Assembly (NCBI RefSeq): GCF_000003815.2
Contig: NC_049979.1
Location: forward strand, 34,069,162-34,116,560
Length of the DNA: 47,399 nt
Direction: 5' to 3'
From: Branchiostoma floridae
Lineage: Eukaryota; Chordata; Leptocardii; Amphioxiformes; Branchiostomatidae
Both the position numbers and the translations under genes were made by a program. Positions 21,341 to 33,360 of this stretch are shown piece by piece. Numbering within the stretch: the stretch's first letter is position 1; each line of letters begins with the position of its first letter. Below the pieces are notes generated by a model, which was not told the DNA's origin, did not search any database, and worked only from the letters and a program-made list of their open reading frames with translations.

Positions 21341-21924
21341 CAGTGTCTTTTAGGCGGTACTGATATATTCCCGTAATTAAAGATAACATGTCTGTTTAGT
21401 AAAAGCTGAAAATAGACAAACATTAAATAAACGCCTTATCTGAATTTGCTAAACAGTACTTGAAATGAATATTCAGGTAACTTCCTATTAAACAACAATA
21501 TAGACCTTTAGTAGCTCATTGTCGGTACTAGTTCAGCACACTCTAGAACTATTTTTTGTCATAATTTATCGAGTTGGGTCGTCGCACTGGCTGGTTGGGG
21601 CCGTTATTGGGTGAGCGGGAAACAGATGACGCCGTGAAAACTGTTGCTGTATTTTCCAAACCCTAACTTGTGCCCCAGCCAATACATTACAGCAGAATGA
21701 GTTTAAATAGACCTAAGCTGACGGAGATTACTCAAAATCAAGGCAATGCAAGATGCCTGTTAGTTGGATAGGATTAAGTTTTAAAAAAACATTCCAGTCA
21801 AAATTAACTAGTGGCTAACATCAGTGACAAACAAAGTATGGCTGAACAATACTCTGAATGCATTTCAGTTCAAAATGATTTACTTTCGCGGAAGCTGGAA
21901 AATTGATTGTTCGAGGTGGTTTTA
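21341..21924. other. No recognised features
   Basis: AT-rich sequence with no supported gene or repeat boundary. The start of a MITE-like motif (tttcgcggaag) appears near 21884. Confidence 0.35.
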
Positions 21925-22948
21925 AGTTCGCTGTAGCGCCACAGACTGTAGTCACATACTATAGTCACTGTTGAAAATGTTCGCGGTAGTTTTAAGGTCG
22001 CGATGAAGTGGCCACCACAAAAGGGGGGAAAATTAAACCACCACAAACATTTCTGCATTTACAGTATAGTCTTGGTAACAATCATACAAGACGGGGGCCC
22101 TTATCTAGCGGGGTATTTTCAGACTGGGACTTGGGCCCCAACAAAAACATTACAGTTAAATGGCTTTAAAAAGGCTTTGACAGAAATTGCACATAATGTA
22201 CGTTGGGATGGATGTTGTTAACTTGGCTTTGATGGGTTTTTAGAAAAGCACACACACACATACACTACTCCTCATAAGACGGCTAGAAGTAGTTGTTAAT
22301 ATTAGTTAAAAACAATGTATTGTTGGTCACGATCATACAGGGACTCTGTTCGGTGGGGAGTTTTCAAACCCTGAGCTGGGCCCCGATAAATTACAGTTGA
22401 GTGATTTTGAATACACTGGCTCTGACAGCAATTAGAGGTAATGTATGCACGAATGTTGTCAGTTGGTTCACTGCACGAAAATGACTTCGAATCCTAAAAA
22501 ATACGACGGATCCGAAATTGGGCGACATGCCGAACACGGAACGTTTCCGAGCGAATCCGGACAAATCCATGATCCTTACTCGAATACGACGATGCACTGC
22601 AAATCGGACCAATTCCGGTGCCATATACCTATCGGATAGGAGTTTCCTCGAAAAAAAATTAATAACAGTACACTGCACTACTAAGACTCTTGATAAGTGC
22701 AATCAGGAAGCGCAGAAAATCATACTGCCGGAATTCATCGGATTACTACCTTCGCAGAATCTGTAGAAATACGAAAACTGGGATTTCACGGATTTCCGAA
22801 TTACCCACAAAGCACCTCTCCAGTGGACACTTTGGCAGATGCAAACAAAATCCGACAGTCGGAATGTCGCAGATTTGCAGATTATAAAAAGGAAACTGGC
22901 CACAAGGGGACGTTTTCGACGAATACGACGCGAATCCGAAACCCGCAG
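21925..22948. repeat. ~1-kb direct duplication, copy A
   Basis: Collinear with 23708-24762 in direct orientation. Shared order: MITE-like motif (tgttcgcggtagttttaagg), a gggggcccttatctag block, an AC-rich tract, aagacggctagaagta, gttcggtggggagttttcaa, then a stretch rich in cgaatccg/aatccgac motifs ending near cgcgaatccgaaaccc. A minus-strand frame at 22391-22702 is open here and its counterpart is open in copy B, but this is expected of a young duplicate and no domain is recognised. Confidence 0.85.
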
Positions 22949-23707
22949 TCCTTAATTACCCGTAAGATACAGGATGCTAAGCGGGCGGCTGAAACCGTTG
23001 TTGGTTCAGGGTGCGGCACAGATATGAAAGTCGTTTCATCGCTCTCTGTCCTGTACATGGCATCACCGGAGTCTACAATAGTGATTTGGAGTGGCTTAAG
23101 ATTCGAATAAAATGTGGTTTGAATTTGAAGGCGCGGAATAGTGACGTTGCTTTTTCGTCGATGTAATCTTCGTCGCCCCCCTCCATAATTGCACAACTGG
23201 CAGTGAAGTCGATTTACATTAAGTGGGACGGTCCTTGGTAAGTACAAAGTATATTATGAAGTTTCGGTTTCTGACAAAACTAGGTTCGTATCTTGTTACT
23301 GGCATATCATGACATTTAATAGTTTAAAGCCTCAAACTAACCTGCCCACCTCTGCTGTGAGAAACGTTATAACTTGCATCTTCTTCATACTGGCCTATGG
23401 ACAACAGGAATTCATGTCGGGTTGAAGATACGAAAATACAAACAGCTGAGTGGTATATAATCTATGATCTTGTAGAAGATTGGGCTTAGGAAATTTCACA
23501 GGTATTCAATGTATCACAAAGGTCTTACAGTTTGTGTATATAGTAAGCTAGAAGCAGTAACGTGTATTCAGTTAACCTTACATCTGATTGACCAATATCG
23601 TGTTCAAGTTGGAAAAATAAGTCAAATTTTTCAATCTATGGATGCCCAGATTTATTTTAGACAAATGTAACCATGATATGCGTTTTGTCTTCTAAGTTGT
23701 CTAATTA
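22949..23707. other. Spacer between the duplicates; no recognised features
   Basis: Sequence between the two 1-kb copies. No exon, RNA or known repeat was recognised. Confidence 0.4.
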
Positions 23708-24762
23708 CATCGCTGTAGCGCCATACATTATAGTCACATACTATTGTCGAAAAAAATGTTCGCGGTAGTTTTAAGGTCGCGATGAAGTGGCCAACGCAAA
23801 AGGGGCAAAACAGAGCTACCGCGAACATCAATAAGAACGGGGGCCCTTATCTAGTGGGGTATTTTCAAACCGGGACTTAGGCCCCAACCAATACAATACA
23901 ATAGAAAGGTTTTAAAAAGGCTCTGACAGAAATTGCACATAATTTATGTTGAGATGGATGTTGTTACTTGGCTCGGAATTGGTTGTGAGGCAAACACACA
24001 CACACACACACACTACTCCTCATAAGACGGCTAGAAGTATTTGTTAATATTAGTTAAAAACAATGTATTGTTGGTCACGATCATACAGGGACTCTGTTCG
24101 GTGGGGAGTTTTCAAACCCTGAGCTGGGCCCCAATACATTACAGTTGAGTGATTTTGAATAGACTGGCTCTGACAGCAATTAGAGATAATGTATGCACAA
24201 ATGTTGTAAGTCGGTTCACTGCACGAGAATAACTTCGAATCCTAATAAATACGACGGATCCGAAATCAGGCGACATGCCGAACACGGAACTTTTCCAAGC
24301 GAATCCGGACAAATCCATGATCTTTACTCGAATACGACGATGCACCGCAAATCGGACCAATTCTGGTGCCGTATACCTCTCGAATTCGAGCTTTCTTGAA
24401 TCCTGACTGATACGGCGGCGTATTTTGGTAAATCCGTGATTTTGATGAGAATGTTCACATTGAATATAATTACCAACAGTACACCGCACTACTAAGACTC
24501 TTGTAAGTGCAATCAGGAAGCGCAGAAAAGACGCATAAAATCCGACTGCCGGAATTCATCGATTTACTACCTCCACAGAATCCGTAGAAATACGAAAACC
24601 GGGATTCACGGATTTCCGAATTACCCACAGAGCACCGCTCCAGTGGACACTTTGACAGATCCGTACAAAATCCGACAATCGGAATGTCGCAGATTTGCAG
24701 ATTATAAAAATGACATTGGCCACAAGGGGACGGTTGCGACGAATATGACGCGAATCCGAAAC
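23708..24762. repeat. ~1-kb direct duplication, copy B
   Basis: Direct counterpart of 21925-22948 with many point differences and small indels, for example a longer AC tract at about 23996-24013. The minus-strand frame at 24139-24489 shares VRFAVHRRIRV and IMDLSGFA with copy A but is extended by a different upstream part. Confidence 0.85.
23756..23828. mobile_element. MITE-like hairpin with perfect 13-bp arms
   Basis: ATGTTCGCGGTAG at 23756-23768 is exactly inverted at 23816-23828 (ctaccgcgaacat), giving a 73-bp foldback. A related, less perfect form occurs near 21978-22054 in copy A. Short repeats with a TTCGCGGTGGTTTTAA-like core are, as I recall, abundant in marine invertebrate genomes. 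Confidence 0.55.
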
Positions 24763-26214
24763 CCTGTAAATAGTAAGGTCAGAGTAAACTTAGACCAGTA
24801 ACACATGCACCACTATGATTTTCACCGCTTTTCTAATGTGTAAACAGTGCTCCTGCTGGGCAACAAACTCGTCTGTTGTAGTGAACACAACACCAGCACT
24901 GCTCTATTGTGAAGAAGTACAAGCTACCTTACATTTTACTCTGTTGTTTTCATCATGAAATCCCTCTGCCCGAGACTATGTGCAAAAATGTTACTGCAAT
25001 GAGGTCACCCCAAACAATCCTGTTCGCAATCTTCTTTTAGCTGATAAACAAGAATGTCAATATTAAACAGGTAAAGCATATGAAGTATATAATGCATCTT
25101 TTTTTCACATAATTACGTAAATGTGCTCGGATTTACCAAACATTTCAGCTATTTGGCTTTTCAAAAGGTTTGTCGTCTTCTTTTGTTTCTTATCATTCGG
25201 GGTGTTTTTTTGGTGTATGTTTCTAATAGCCTGCCATTACACGGAAAAGATATTAGAGTAAGTAACGAAAATAACCCTTATTTTCATATGTAACCAATCC
25301 TCCTGACATTGTGCGTGGTCGTATGGTGAATGACGAAGAGAGAATGTAAACATAAAGAAAGGTAGCAATTAGGTATTGCAGCAGGCTGGTTTTTGTAATT
25401 TGTGTTTATATATAGCTTTTGATAATCAATCTGTAAAACAAGACTATAGAGACTTAGCTTGTAATGATGTGTACTCAATGTCAGGGATGTTGTATACTAT
25501 TTTGATATATATTGTTTTAATAAAAATATGTGGGCCGAGTAGGTTATGTGTCTGTTCTAAATTCCATCACCATCCAGGCTACCATTATGTGTATGTCTGT
25601 CATGTTGAATCAACGAAGGAAATGAAATAAAATGAATGCATATATTTCTATGTGACAATGACAAATTCAGTTCAGGTCAGGCATCGTATCACAAAGCTGG
25701 CGAAAAGATGTTATGGTCCAACAGATCGGACCTGGTCACCAGGTACACCTGGCATGTTATCGTATGGTTGTCAGTTGTCACCGACGACCTTATGTGACAG
25801 ATTTAAAGATATATGGGCGTCTAGCTTCAGGCGTGATGTGTGTTTTTAATGGGTTCTTTGTGGTGTAGAACCCTCAATTTTGCAGCTGGCGTGTTGTGCA
25901 AACTGTGTTTTTATTATATCTTATAACTGGTAACGTTTTGCCGACATACTTGTCTTTACTTGAGGGACACAGGGACTTAACCTGTTCTTGGCGTAATTCA
26001 TTCGGATTCCCAAAAGTAGCCGACCCGACTCACCAGGTCACCAATCCCCACAAAAGGTCAGCATTGTTTTGGTTTCTTAACATGGGCGTTCTATAGTTTA
26101 TGTGTTTCTATTTACCTACCAGAATGCGGGCATGAAGTAAGGGTTGTCAGAAAGATCAACCGTTTTCTATAGTGTACATGGCAAAATTTCACCAATACAC
26201 CCAAAAAATTGCCC
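24763..26214. other. No recognised features
   Basis: AT-rich DNA with several short open frames lacking any domain or motif. Nothing can be supported as a gene. Confidence 0.4.
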
Positions 26215-26314
26215 NNNNNNNNNNNNNNNNNNNNNNNNNNNNNNNNNNNNNNNNNNNNNNNNNNNNNNNNNNNNNNNNNNNNNNNNNNNNNNNNNNNNNN
26301 NNNNNNNNNNNNNN
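26215..26314. other. Assembly gap (100 N)
   Basis: A run of exactly 100 N. Confidence 0.99.
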
Positions 26315-28244
26315 TTATTAGCTTGGGATGTTTAACAGATTACAAAGGTTAATGAATGTTGAAATGTTTGTTAGACAGATCATGTCGTATAAACTTGAAT
26401 TGCAAAGAAAAACAGTCGGATGGGGCGCAGACCCAATATCCGGGGTAAATGTCAGGGAAATTGAAAGAGAATCCTTTGTTCTTTTTGAATGACATGTACA
26501 TCGTTCAAATGAAATGTTTAGATAAAACCGTAGCAATATTTTAAATAAAAATTAGGTACAATGGTCGACAGAAAAGGGGGACTTCCATTTAAAAGAAATA
26601 GAATTATGATGACGGTATGCATGTCGTCGGATAGGTCATGTTTCTGAGGCTGGGGTCGCCAGCTTGTTCGCGAACGAAACTTTACAATCGACTAGGTATT
26701 TCTACGTTATGTGTACTTAACAAAACATGTTCTTCAGGACTTTAAAAAAATGAGTTAGACGTAAGGATGTAGACATGCTTTTGTTCACTTACGTTGGATT
26801 ACGTTAAAGTCTATAACAAAAATGTATTTAACTGACGTGTCTTTCGTTTTTTACTGAATGAAACAAGAAACAACCATCATTAGAACTTGAAGAAAATCAA
26901 ATACAATATCAAGCCCAGAAGGTCTGTGCATTTAAAAATAAGACTATTCTATTCGCCTTGGCATGGTACCAATTAAGGCTGGAAAAGAAGCTGTAGGGGA
27001 AGCTACCACTTCATGGCATATAGTACAATAAAATTGATAATAGCGACATGACTGACAAATATTAGTCTGTTAAGCTTACTGTAAAAACATGACTAGTTAT
27101 TATTCTCCTGAGTGAGGCGGTAATATATAGATGGACTTGGAGGATACCAAATGTTAAGTTCCTATCAATATTTCATATTTATTTTCCACGTGTGTAGAGT
27201 ATAAAATCGCATCAAATTTGTGTCCCAGGAATCTAACAAGAATCTATACAGTGTAAAACTCAAGCATGATTAGAATATGATCAATTCATGTGCTTGACAT
27301 TTTAGATTTAAATTAGTGCAACTCATGTCTGCGTTAGATAAACAGACTAAAAAGAACTACATTCCAGGGTTTAAAGGGATCAGTCATCAGCCTTAGTACT
27401 CTATCACATGGTTCTTCTGTATTGGTAAACACAACCGTTCAAACGTGCCTCCAAGTAGCGCACGATAGAGCAAGTCTCTAGTTTTGCCCCTGGATGTGAT
27501 ACAAAGATAGACAGTGCAACAATTTAACATATCTTAGGCTATGCACGTGTGAGAGAGAATCCGACACATGATCTTTGCCTCATTTATTAGGATACTAGAC
27601 ACTCGAGTGCCGAAAAAACATACGCAACAAAAACGATCAACAACAGCGAACTTTGTCAAACTTCCAAAACCTAAAATCAATGCTGAAAGGAAACCCTTTT
27701 CTCCACTAGATGTCTCCTAAATAGAATAGGGCAGTGGAAAACAACACACGACTGGACATTAATCTCTGAGGTAACAGATGCAGAAACTTACGTCTGCAGT
27801 ATGATTCAGTATCTATGTATTTTCAGTGTGGTTTTTGTGTACGTTCTTTGTCATGCGGTATTGTATTGGTGTGAATCACTTCTCAAAATTACACAAAGTA
27901 GTATTCTAACGCCGCTAAAACAATTGCTATAGGGACTTTTTCAAGAAGGGATTTGATATCGAAATTTCTGTGGATACTTTAGAATTACTGATGCTGCATT
28001 TGTACATCTGTTGAAATCGCGTATTTTTCTTCTCGTGTGACGGTATGATGGCATGTAGTGGAATCAGAGTTCATGGTGCCTGCAGAAGGTACCACTGGGG
28101 GTGCAGCGTACAGAAATATAAAGCTAATCGGGGATCCAAATAAAGTCAAATTCAAACATCTGTTTCTAGATCTTTTGGAATAATTGCGATATAACATGAT
28201 CATCCATGCAATGGACTAATAGTTAATAATAGAAAAAAATAACC
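26315..28244. other. No recognised features
   Basis: AT-rich sequence with no supported gene, RNA or repeat. Confidence 0.4.
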
Positions 28245-28612
28245 GTTCGCAGAACTCAACCTTCGTGAAATGGGTGATGGTGCGGTGGTGTAGGGTTTAT
28301 ATGTAGACGTGTCATTTGCTAGCTTAACAGTATATATGTTGTTGGAATTATACATGGATTTTGATGTGTTTGGTTGTGTTGCATGGTTTATTGGGAGTGG
28401 AATATTTGGTTTGGACAGATTGTGGTGGTATTTGGGTGGTATGACGGCGAGGTTGTTTGATTTGGATGGTGAAAGTTTTGAGTGTGGTTTGTTAATGCGG
28501 TCGTTACGTTATTGTGTGTGAGCTTTCTTTAGTTATGTATCGTCAACCTGTCTGCCTACCATTGATCTTCGGATACGAAGAAACAGCCATCAATCAATCA
28601 ATCAATCAATCC
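28245..28612 (+). mobile_element. Probable LINE 3' tail ending in (ATCA)n
   Basis: A G/T-rich segment ends in ttcggatacgaagaaacagcc followed by about six ATCA repeats (28588-28611). A short tetranucleotide tail in place of poly-A is usual for several LINE clades. The left boundary is not visible. The 70-codon open frame at 28309-28521 has no domain and looks like untranslated sequence. Confidence 0.5.
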
Positions 28613-29365
28613 GTAGAGCGTCGCTTGTAAATGGAAGCGTGAAGGCGAGGTGTTGAGAGGATGTTGTTGGTTTTAAATATGAAACTGTGAGGTGCATGTC
28701 AGGATGAGCGTATTCTACGTCAGACCGACATTATTTGAGACTTTTGTATGTCATTAAGAATCTAAACGGCAAGTTACTTGGAATCTTGGCAGTATGTGGT
28801 CAATGTTGTCTGTGAAATGCATTGAAAGTTGAAGAATATAATGCGAAGACACAGGGTTTGTGGTTTTTACTATGGAATGGAATGTATGTGTACGTTATGG
28901 CCTGCTACAAAGTGTGTTAATTGTGTCTCTACGATTTACGGGAGCTGAAGAAGATCTAGACCTGCTTACGCTTTTTGGGAGAAAGCATGGAGACCGTCAC
29001 ATAGGGAGGTGCTCCAAAAAAAGGGATTTAGGCAGTAGGCAGTAGACAGGTATGAGATGCACGTTACTTTACAAAGTCTTTGCAGAGTGTAGACCAAGTC
29101 AAGTCAAAGCCTTTATGAAGCTAGATAGCTTCTTTCTCCATATGGCTGCTTAATACCAAGGTCAAATGTCGTCTGCTAGGTCAGATTTCCGTGACAAGGG
29201 TTGACGGTTTATTCGTAAACGAAAACTTTCAGGCCAAGGAGTATTGCTTGTCTTTCTATGTTATTGTTTAAATTCTTGATCAATCAATTTTTCAATAAGT
29301 AAACAAAAATCAATACAGGCAAGATGGTGACGCCCTCAAACAAAATATGTTATGCTAGAGCTACT
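28613..29365. other. Left flank of the foldback element
   Basis: No gene is recognised. A piece at 29095-29190 (gtcaaagcctttat, then aggtca near 29157 and atgtcgtctgctaggtcag) resembles 38983-39055, so this flank shares an interspersed repeat with the region downstream of the element. Confidence 0.4.
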
Positions 29366-29373
29366 ATAAAGAC
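29366..29373. repeat. Left target-site duplication (ATAAAGAC)
   Basis: ATAAAGAC abuts the first base of the left arm. ATAAAAAC abuts the last base of the right arm at 35590-35597, with 7 of 8 bases identical. An 8-bp duplication is characteristic of hAT- and P-type transposases. Confidence 0.6.
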
Positions 29374-29631
29374 GGCAGATGTTCCATGTAAGACATCACG
29401 AAATCGCCGCAAAATACAGCTGACCGCGCGGGTCGGTTACAACATTGACGCCGACGCCGTGTAAGGCATTTTGCCGTGACCGTGTCAGAATCGTGTATGA
29501 CATCACGAAATCGACGCAAAATGCATCTAACCCCGCGGGCCCGTTGTAACACCTTCGCGGAAGCCATGTCAGGCATTTCGCCGCAACCGTGTCGGGATCG
29601 TGTGCGGCATCTAGTCATGCTTAAAAAATTC
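29374..29631. repeat. GC-rich terminal domain of the left arm (2 x 107 bp)
   Basis: Two direct repeats begin with gacatcacgaaatcg at 29392 and 29499. They are CpG-rich (gaccgcgcgggtcgg, ccccgcgggcccg), in contrast to the AT-rich array that follows. The inverted equivalent is at 35335-35589. It is the likely transposase-recognition domain, by analogy with other elements. Confidence 0.85.
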
Positions 29632-32127
29632 CTACAAATCCTACAATTGTTGCTGTAGATGTTTGTAGTCTGAGAGTGACACAGGGAGCAGACCATCCAA
29701 AATTCAGCTGTAGGAAGTGTAGGGTTGTTGGAATCCTACATAATCCTACAACTGGTGATGTAGGTATTTGTAGGCTGAGCGGACATGAAGAACAAACCAT
29801 CCGAATTTCAGCTGTAGGAAGTGTAAGATTGTAGGAATCCTACATAATCCTACAATTGGTGATGTAGGTATTTGTAGGCTGAGCGGATATGAAGAACAAA
29901 CCATCCAAAATTCAACTGTAGGAAGTGTAGGCTTGTAGGAATCCTACATAGTCATACAATGGGTGATGTAGGTATTTGTAGGCTGAGCGGACATGAAGAA
30001 CAAACCATCCGAATTTCAGCTGTAGGAAGTGTAGGGTTGTAGGAATCCTACATAATCCTACAACTGGTGATGTAGGTATTTGTAGGCTGAGCGGACATGA
30101 AGAACAGACCATCGGAAATTCAACTGTAGGAAGTGTAGGATTGTAGGAATCCTACATAATCCTACAATTGGTGATGTAGATATTTGTAGGCTGAGAGGGA
30201 CATAAAGAACAAACCATCCAAAATTCAGCTGTAGGAAGTGTAGGATTGTAGGAATCCTACATAATCCTACAATTGGTGATGTAGGTATTTGTAGGCTGAG
30301 CGGACATGAAGAACAAACCATCTGATATTCAGCTGTATCAAGTGTAGGGTTGTAGGGATCCTACATAATCCTACAATTGGTGATGTAGGTATTTGTAGGC
30401 TGAGCGGACATGAAGAACAAACCATCCGAAATTCAACTGTAGGAAGTGTAGGATTGTAGGAATCCTACATAATCCTACAATTGGTGATGTAGGTATTTGT
30501 AGGCGGAGCGGACATGAAGAACAAACCATCCAAAATTCAGCTGTAGGAAGTGTAGGATTGTAGGAATCCTACATAATCCTACAATTGGTGATGTAGGTAT
30601 TTGTAGGCTGAGCGGACATGAAGAACAAATCATCCGACATTCAGCTGTAGGACGTGTAGGGTTGTAGGAATCCTACATAATCCTACAATTGGTGATGTAG
30701 GTATTTGTAGGCTGAGCGGACATGAAGAACAAACCATCTGACATTCAGCTGTAGGAAGTGTAGCATTGTAGGAATCCTACAGAATCCTACAATTGGTGAT
30801 GTAGTTACTTGTAGGCTGAGCGGACATGAAGAACAAACCATCTTAAATGCAACTGTAGGAAGTGTAGGGTTGTAGGAATCCTACATAATCCTACAACTGG
30901 TGATGTAGGTATTTGTAGCTGAGCGGACATGAAGAACAAATAATACGAAATTCAGCTGTAGGAAGTGTAGGATTGTAGGAATTCTACATAATCCTACAAT
31001 TGGTGATGTAGGTATTTGTAGGCGGAGCGGACATAAAGAACAAACCATCCAAAATTCAGCTGTAGGAAGTGTAGGATTGTAGGAATCCTACATAATCCTA
31101 CAATTGGTGATATAGGTATTTGTAGGATGAGCGGACATGAAGAACAAACCATCTGACATTCAGCTGTAGGAAGTGTAGGGTTGTAGGAATCCTACATAAT
31201 CCTACAATTGGTGATGTAGGTATTTGTAGGCTGAGATGGACATGAAGAACAAACAATCCGAAATTCAGCTGTAGGATGTGTAGGGTTGTAGGAATCCTAC
31301 AATTGGTGATGTAGGTATTTGTAGGCTGAGCGGACATGAAGAACAAACCATCCGAAATTTAGCTGTTGGAAGTGTGGTGGTGTAGGAATCCTACAGAATC
31401 CTACAATTGGTGATGTAGACATTTGTAGGCTGAGAGGGACGTAGGGAGCGGACCATCCAAAATTCAGCTGTAGGACGTGTAGGGTTGTAGGAATCCTACA
31501 TAATCCTACAATTGGTAATGTAGGTATTCTTAGGCTGAGAGGAACATAGGGAGCGGACCACTCGAAATTCAGCTGTAGGAAGTGTAGGGTTGCAGGAATC
31601 CTACATAATCCTACAATTGGTGATGTAGGTATTTGTAGGCTGAGAGAAACATGAAGAACAAATTATCCGAAAGTTTAGCTGTTGGAAGTGTAGTGATGTA
31701 GGAGTCCTACAGAATCCTACAATTGGTGATGTAGACATTTGTAGGATGAGAGGGACATAGGGAGCGGACCATCCAAAATTCAGCTGTAGGACGTGTAGGG
31801 TTGTAGGAATTCTACATCCTACAATTGTTGCTGTAGCTATTTGTAGGCTGAGAAGGACATAGGAGGCGGACCATCCAAGTTTCGGCTGTAGGATGTGTAA
31901 CTTCGTAGAATTACTAGTACTATAATATCCTAAGTGTTGCTGTAGATATTTGTAGGCTGAGAGGGACATTGGAAGCGGACCATCCAAGTGTTATCTGTAG
32001 GAAATGAGCTCTGTAGAAATCCTACACAATCCTACAATTGTTGCTGTAGATATTTGTAGGCTGAGAGGGACATAGGAAGCGGATCATCCAAGTTTCGGCT
32101 GTAGGAAGTGTAGGGTTGTAGAAATAG
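29632..32127. repeat. Left-arm array of ~24 palindromic 104-bp units
   Basis: The anchor gatgtaggtatttgtag occurs at 29757, 29861, 29965 and 30069, and the period is 104-105 bp through most of the array. Each unit contains TTGTAGGAATCCTACA with flanking GTAGGATT and AATCCTAC, a hairpin of about 15 bp with a small bulge. The first and last units carry the variant ttgctgtag. One unit near 31290 has lost about 15 bp. Long open frames here are repeat translations. Confidence 0.95.
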
Positions 32128-32253
32128 CCGGCTTCCCCTGAGCTAAAAGTTTGTATTGCAGTAACCGCACTGTTTTTAATTCCAAAGTAATAGAAAGCTT
32201 TCCGAAAGTTTACGAAGCATGCAAAAAGACGTTTTTAGGCGTCGGTATTATAC
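32121..32253. repeat. Unique inner segment of the left arm
   Basis: From gaaatagccggcttcccc to ggcgtcggtattatac, this non-tandem segment is inverted at 33227-33360 with few mismatches. It marks the exact inner edge of the palindrome at 32253/33227. Confidence 0.9.
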
Positions 32254-32275
32254 ATATATATGGTATATATCTTAA

Positions 32276-32467
32276 GGACTTTCTGATTCTACTTCTCATA
32301 ATCTTCGCAATAAACACAACCTACGGGTACCGATTTGTGCTACAAGTCGATACCAAAAATCTTTTATTCCTTCTGCAACGCAACATTGGAATGGTCTTGA
32401 CATTGCTGTTCGTTCACTTAGCTTTTCATTGTATAAAAAACAGATAGATAAATCAGTACGCCCCTAG
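32276..32467 (+). pseudogene. LINE C-terminal fragment in the loop
   Basis: A 63-codon frame between stops encodes NLRVPICATSRYQKSFIPS and then HWN, matching the LINE C-terminal signature (LR.P....RY..SFIPS...WN followed by R.SL...K). It ends at a TAG at 32465. A different frame here gives a longer hydrophobic ORF (32151-32447), which I consider a shadow. What follows to about 33040 resembles its 3' UTR. Confidence 0.75.
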
Positions 32468-33040
32468 GCCTCCATCAATACACATTTTAGTCACGGTCCT
32501 CGGTACACCTGCGCTCGAGTCCTTACTCGCCTTCGCATCGGCACCTGCAGTCTTAAGCATAGTTTATTTATCCGCAATTTAGTCTCTAGTCCAGCCTGTA
32601 TCTATGGGTGCCGATGCATATGCCAAGGTGTTGCACACTTTTTGTTATACTGCCCTACCTATCAACATCATAGAACTAATCTTTTCGGCAATCTATAGAA
32701 CCTGTTAGGCAACCACTCTTGACTTCTACAGTTTATTCGAATCAGCCCGTATCAAATTACTATTAAGGGGTCCCCATTTCCTGCCCAATTTACAACAGCA
32801 GTATCTTATAGTTACCCAGTCATATGTTGTACATACCAAACGCTTTGCAATTCCCTAGTACCCCAAATTATTTGTAAATAGCTGTGAATTGTTTGTTTTG
32901 ATATTGTTATTTTATTTGCTCTTGTCAGTTGTTATCTTTTTTAAAGGTGATGTTAATGTTAGCAAACTGCTAGTGTGCATCACCTCTCTGTCCTGTTTTC
33001 CACTTTGTTGTTGAATAAAAGAAACAGGGACCGAACAATT
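32468..33040 (+). mobile_element. LINE 3' UTR-like part of the loop
   Basis: A stop-rich, non-coding segment after the LINE C-terminal fragment. It ends in a 3'-UTR-like stretch with gttgttgaataaaagaaac near 33010. I infer that it belongs to the same LINE fragment. Confidence 0.45.
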
Positions 33041-33083
33041 ATAGGGGTATTTTAGTCATAAGCTGTCTCACCACTGTAATTGA

Positions 33084-33226
33084 CTCAACACTTACACATA
33101 CTACCTAAACGAAAATAATCTCATTTCCCTAAATCAGGTTGACTTCAGAAAAAATCAAGGTGGATATAAACCTATGACCATCGACACAGTCATATCCACA
33201 TGTCTAGAAAGACGTTTCTCACGTAG
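33084..33226 (+). pseudogene. LINE reverse-transcriptase N-terminal fragment in the loop
   Basis: The frame starting after a stop at 33081 reads YYLNENNLISLNQVDFRKNQ and then IDTVISTCLERR, the segment just before motif A in LINE reverse transcriptases (compare ISPNQAGFRK at 18019). It is cut off at the inner edge of the right arm. It lies downstream of a C-terminal fragment, so the order of LINE parts is reversed relative to a normal element. Confidence 0.7.
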
Positions 33227-33360
33227 GTATAATACCGACGCCTAAAAACGTCTTTTTGCATGTTTCGTAAACTTTCGAAAAGCTTTCTATTACTTTGGCA
33301 TTAAAAACAGTGCGGTTACTGCAATAAAAACTTTTCAGCTCAGGGGAAGCCGGCTATTTC
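33227..33360. repeat. Unique inner segment of the right arm
   Basis: Inverted counterpart of 32121-32253, from gtataataccgacgcc to ggggaagccggctatttc. It continues directly into the right array. Confidence 0.9.

Noticed and set aside
22391-24489. Calling the minus-strand frames of the 1-kb duplicates genes
   Set aside because: Open in both, but with different upstream parts, no domain and low-complexity cgaatccg composition. Reported only as an observation.
28309-28521. 70-codon ORF before the (ATCA)n tail
   Set aside because: No domain. The G/T-rich composition and the tail immediately after suggest LINE untranslated sequence.
32151-32447. 98-codon hydrophobic ORF spanning arm and loop
   Set aside because: An overlapping frame encodes a clear LINE C-terminal signature. 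This frame starts inside the inverted arm and has no ATG at its start.
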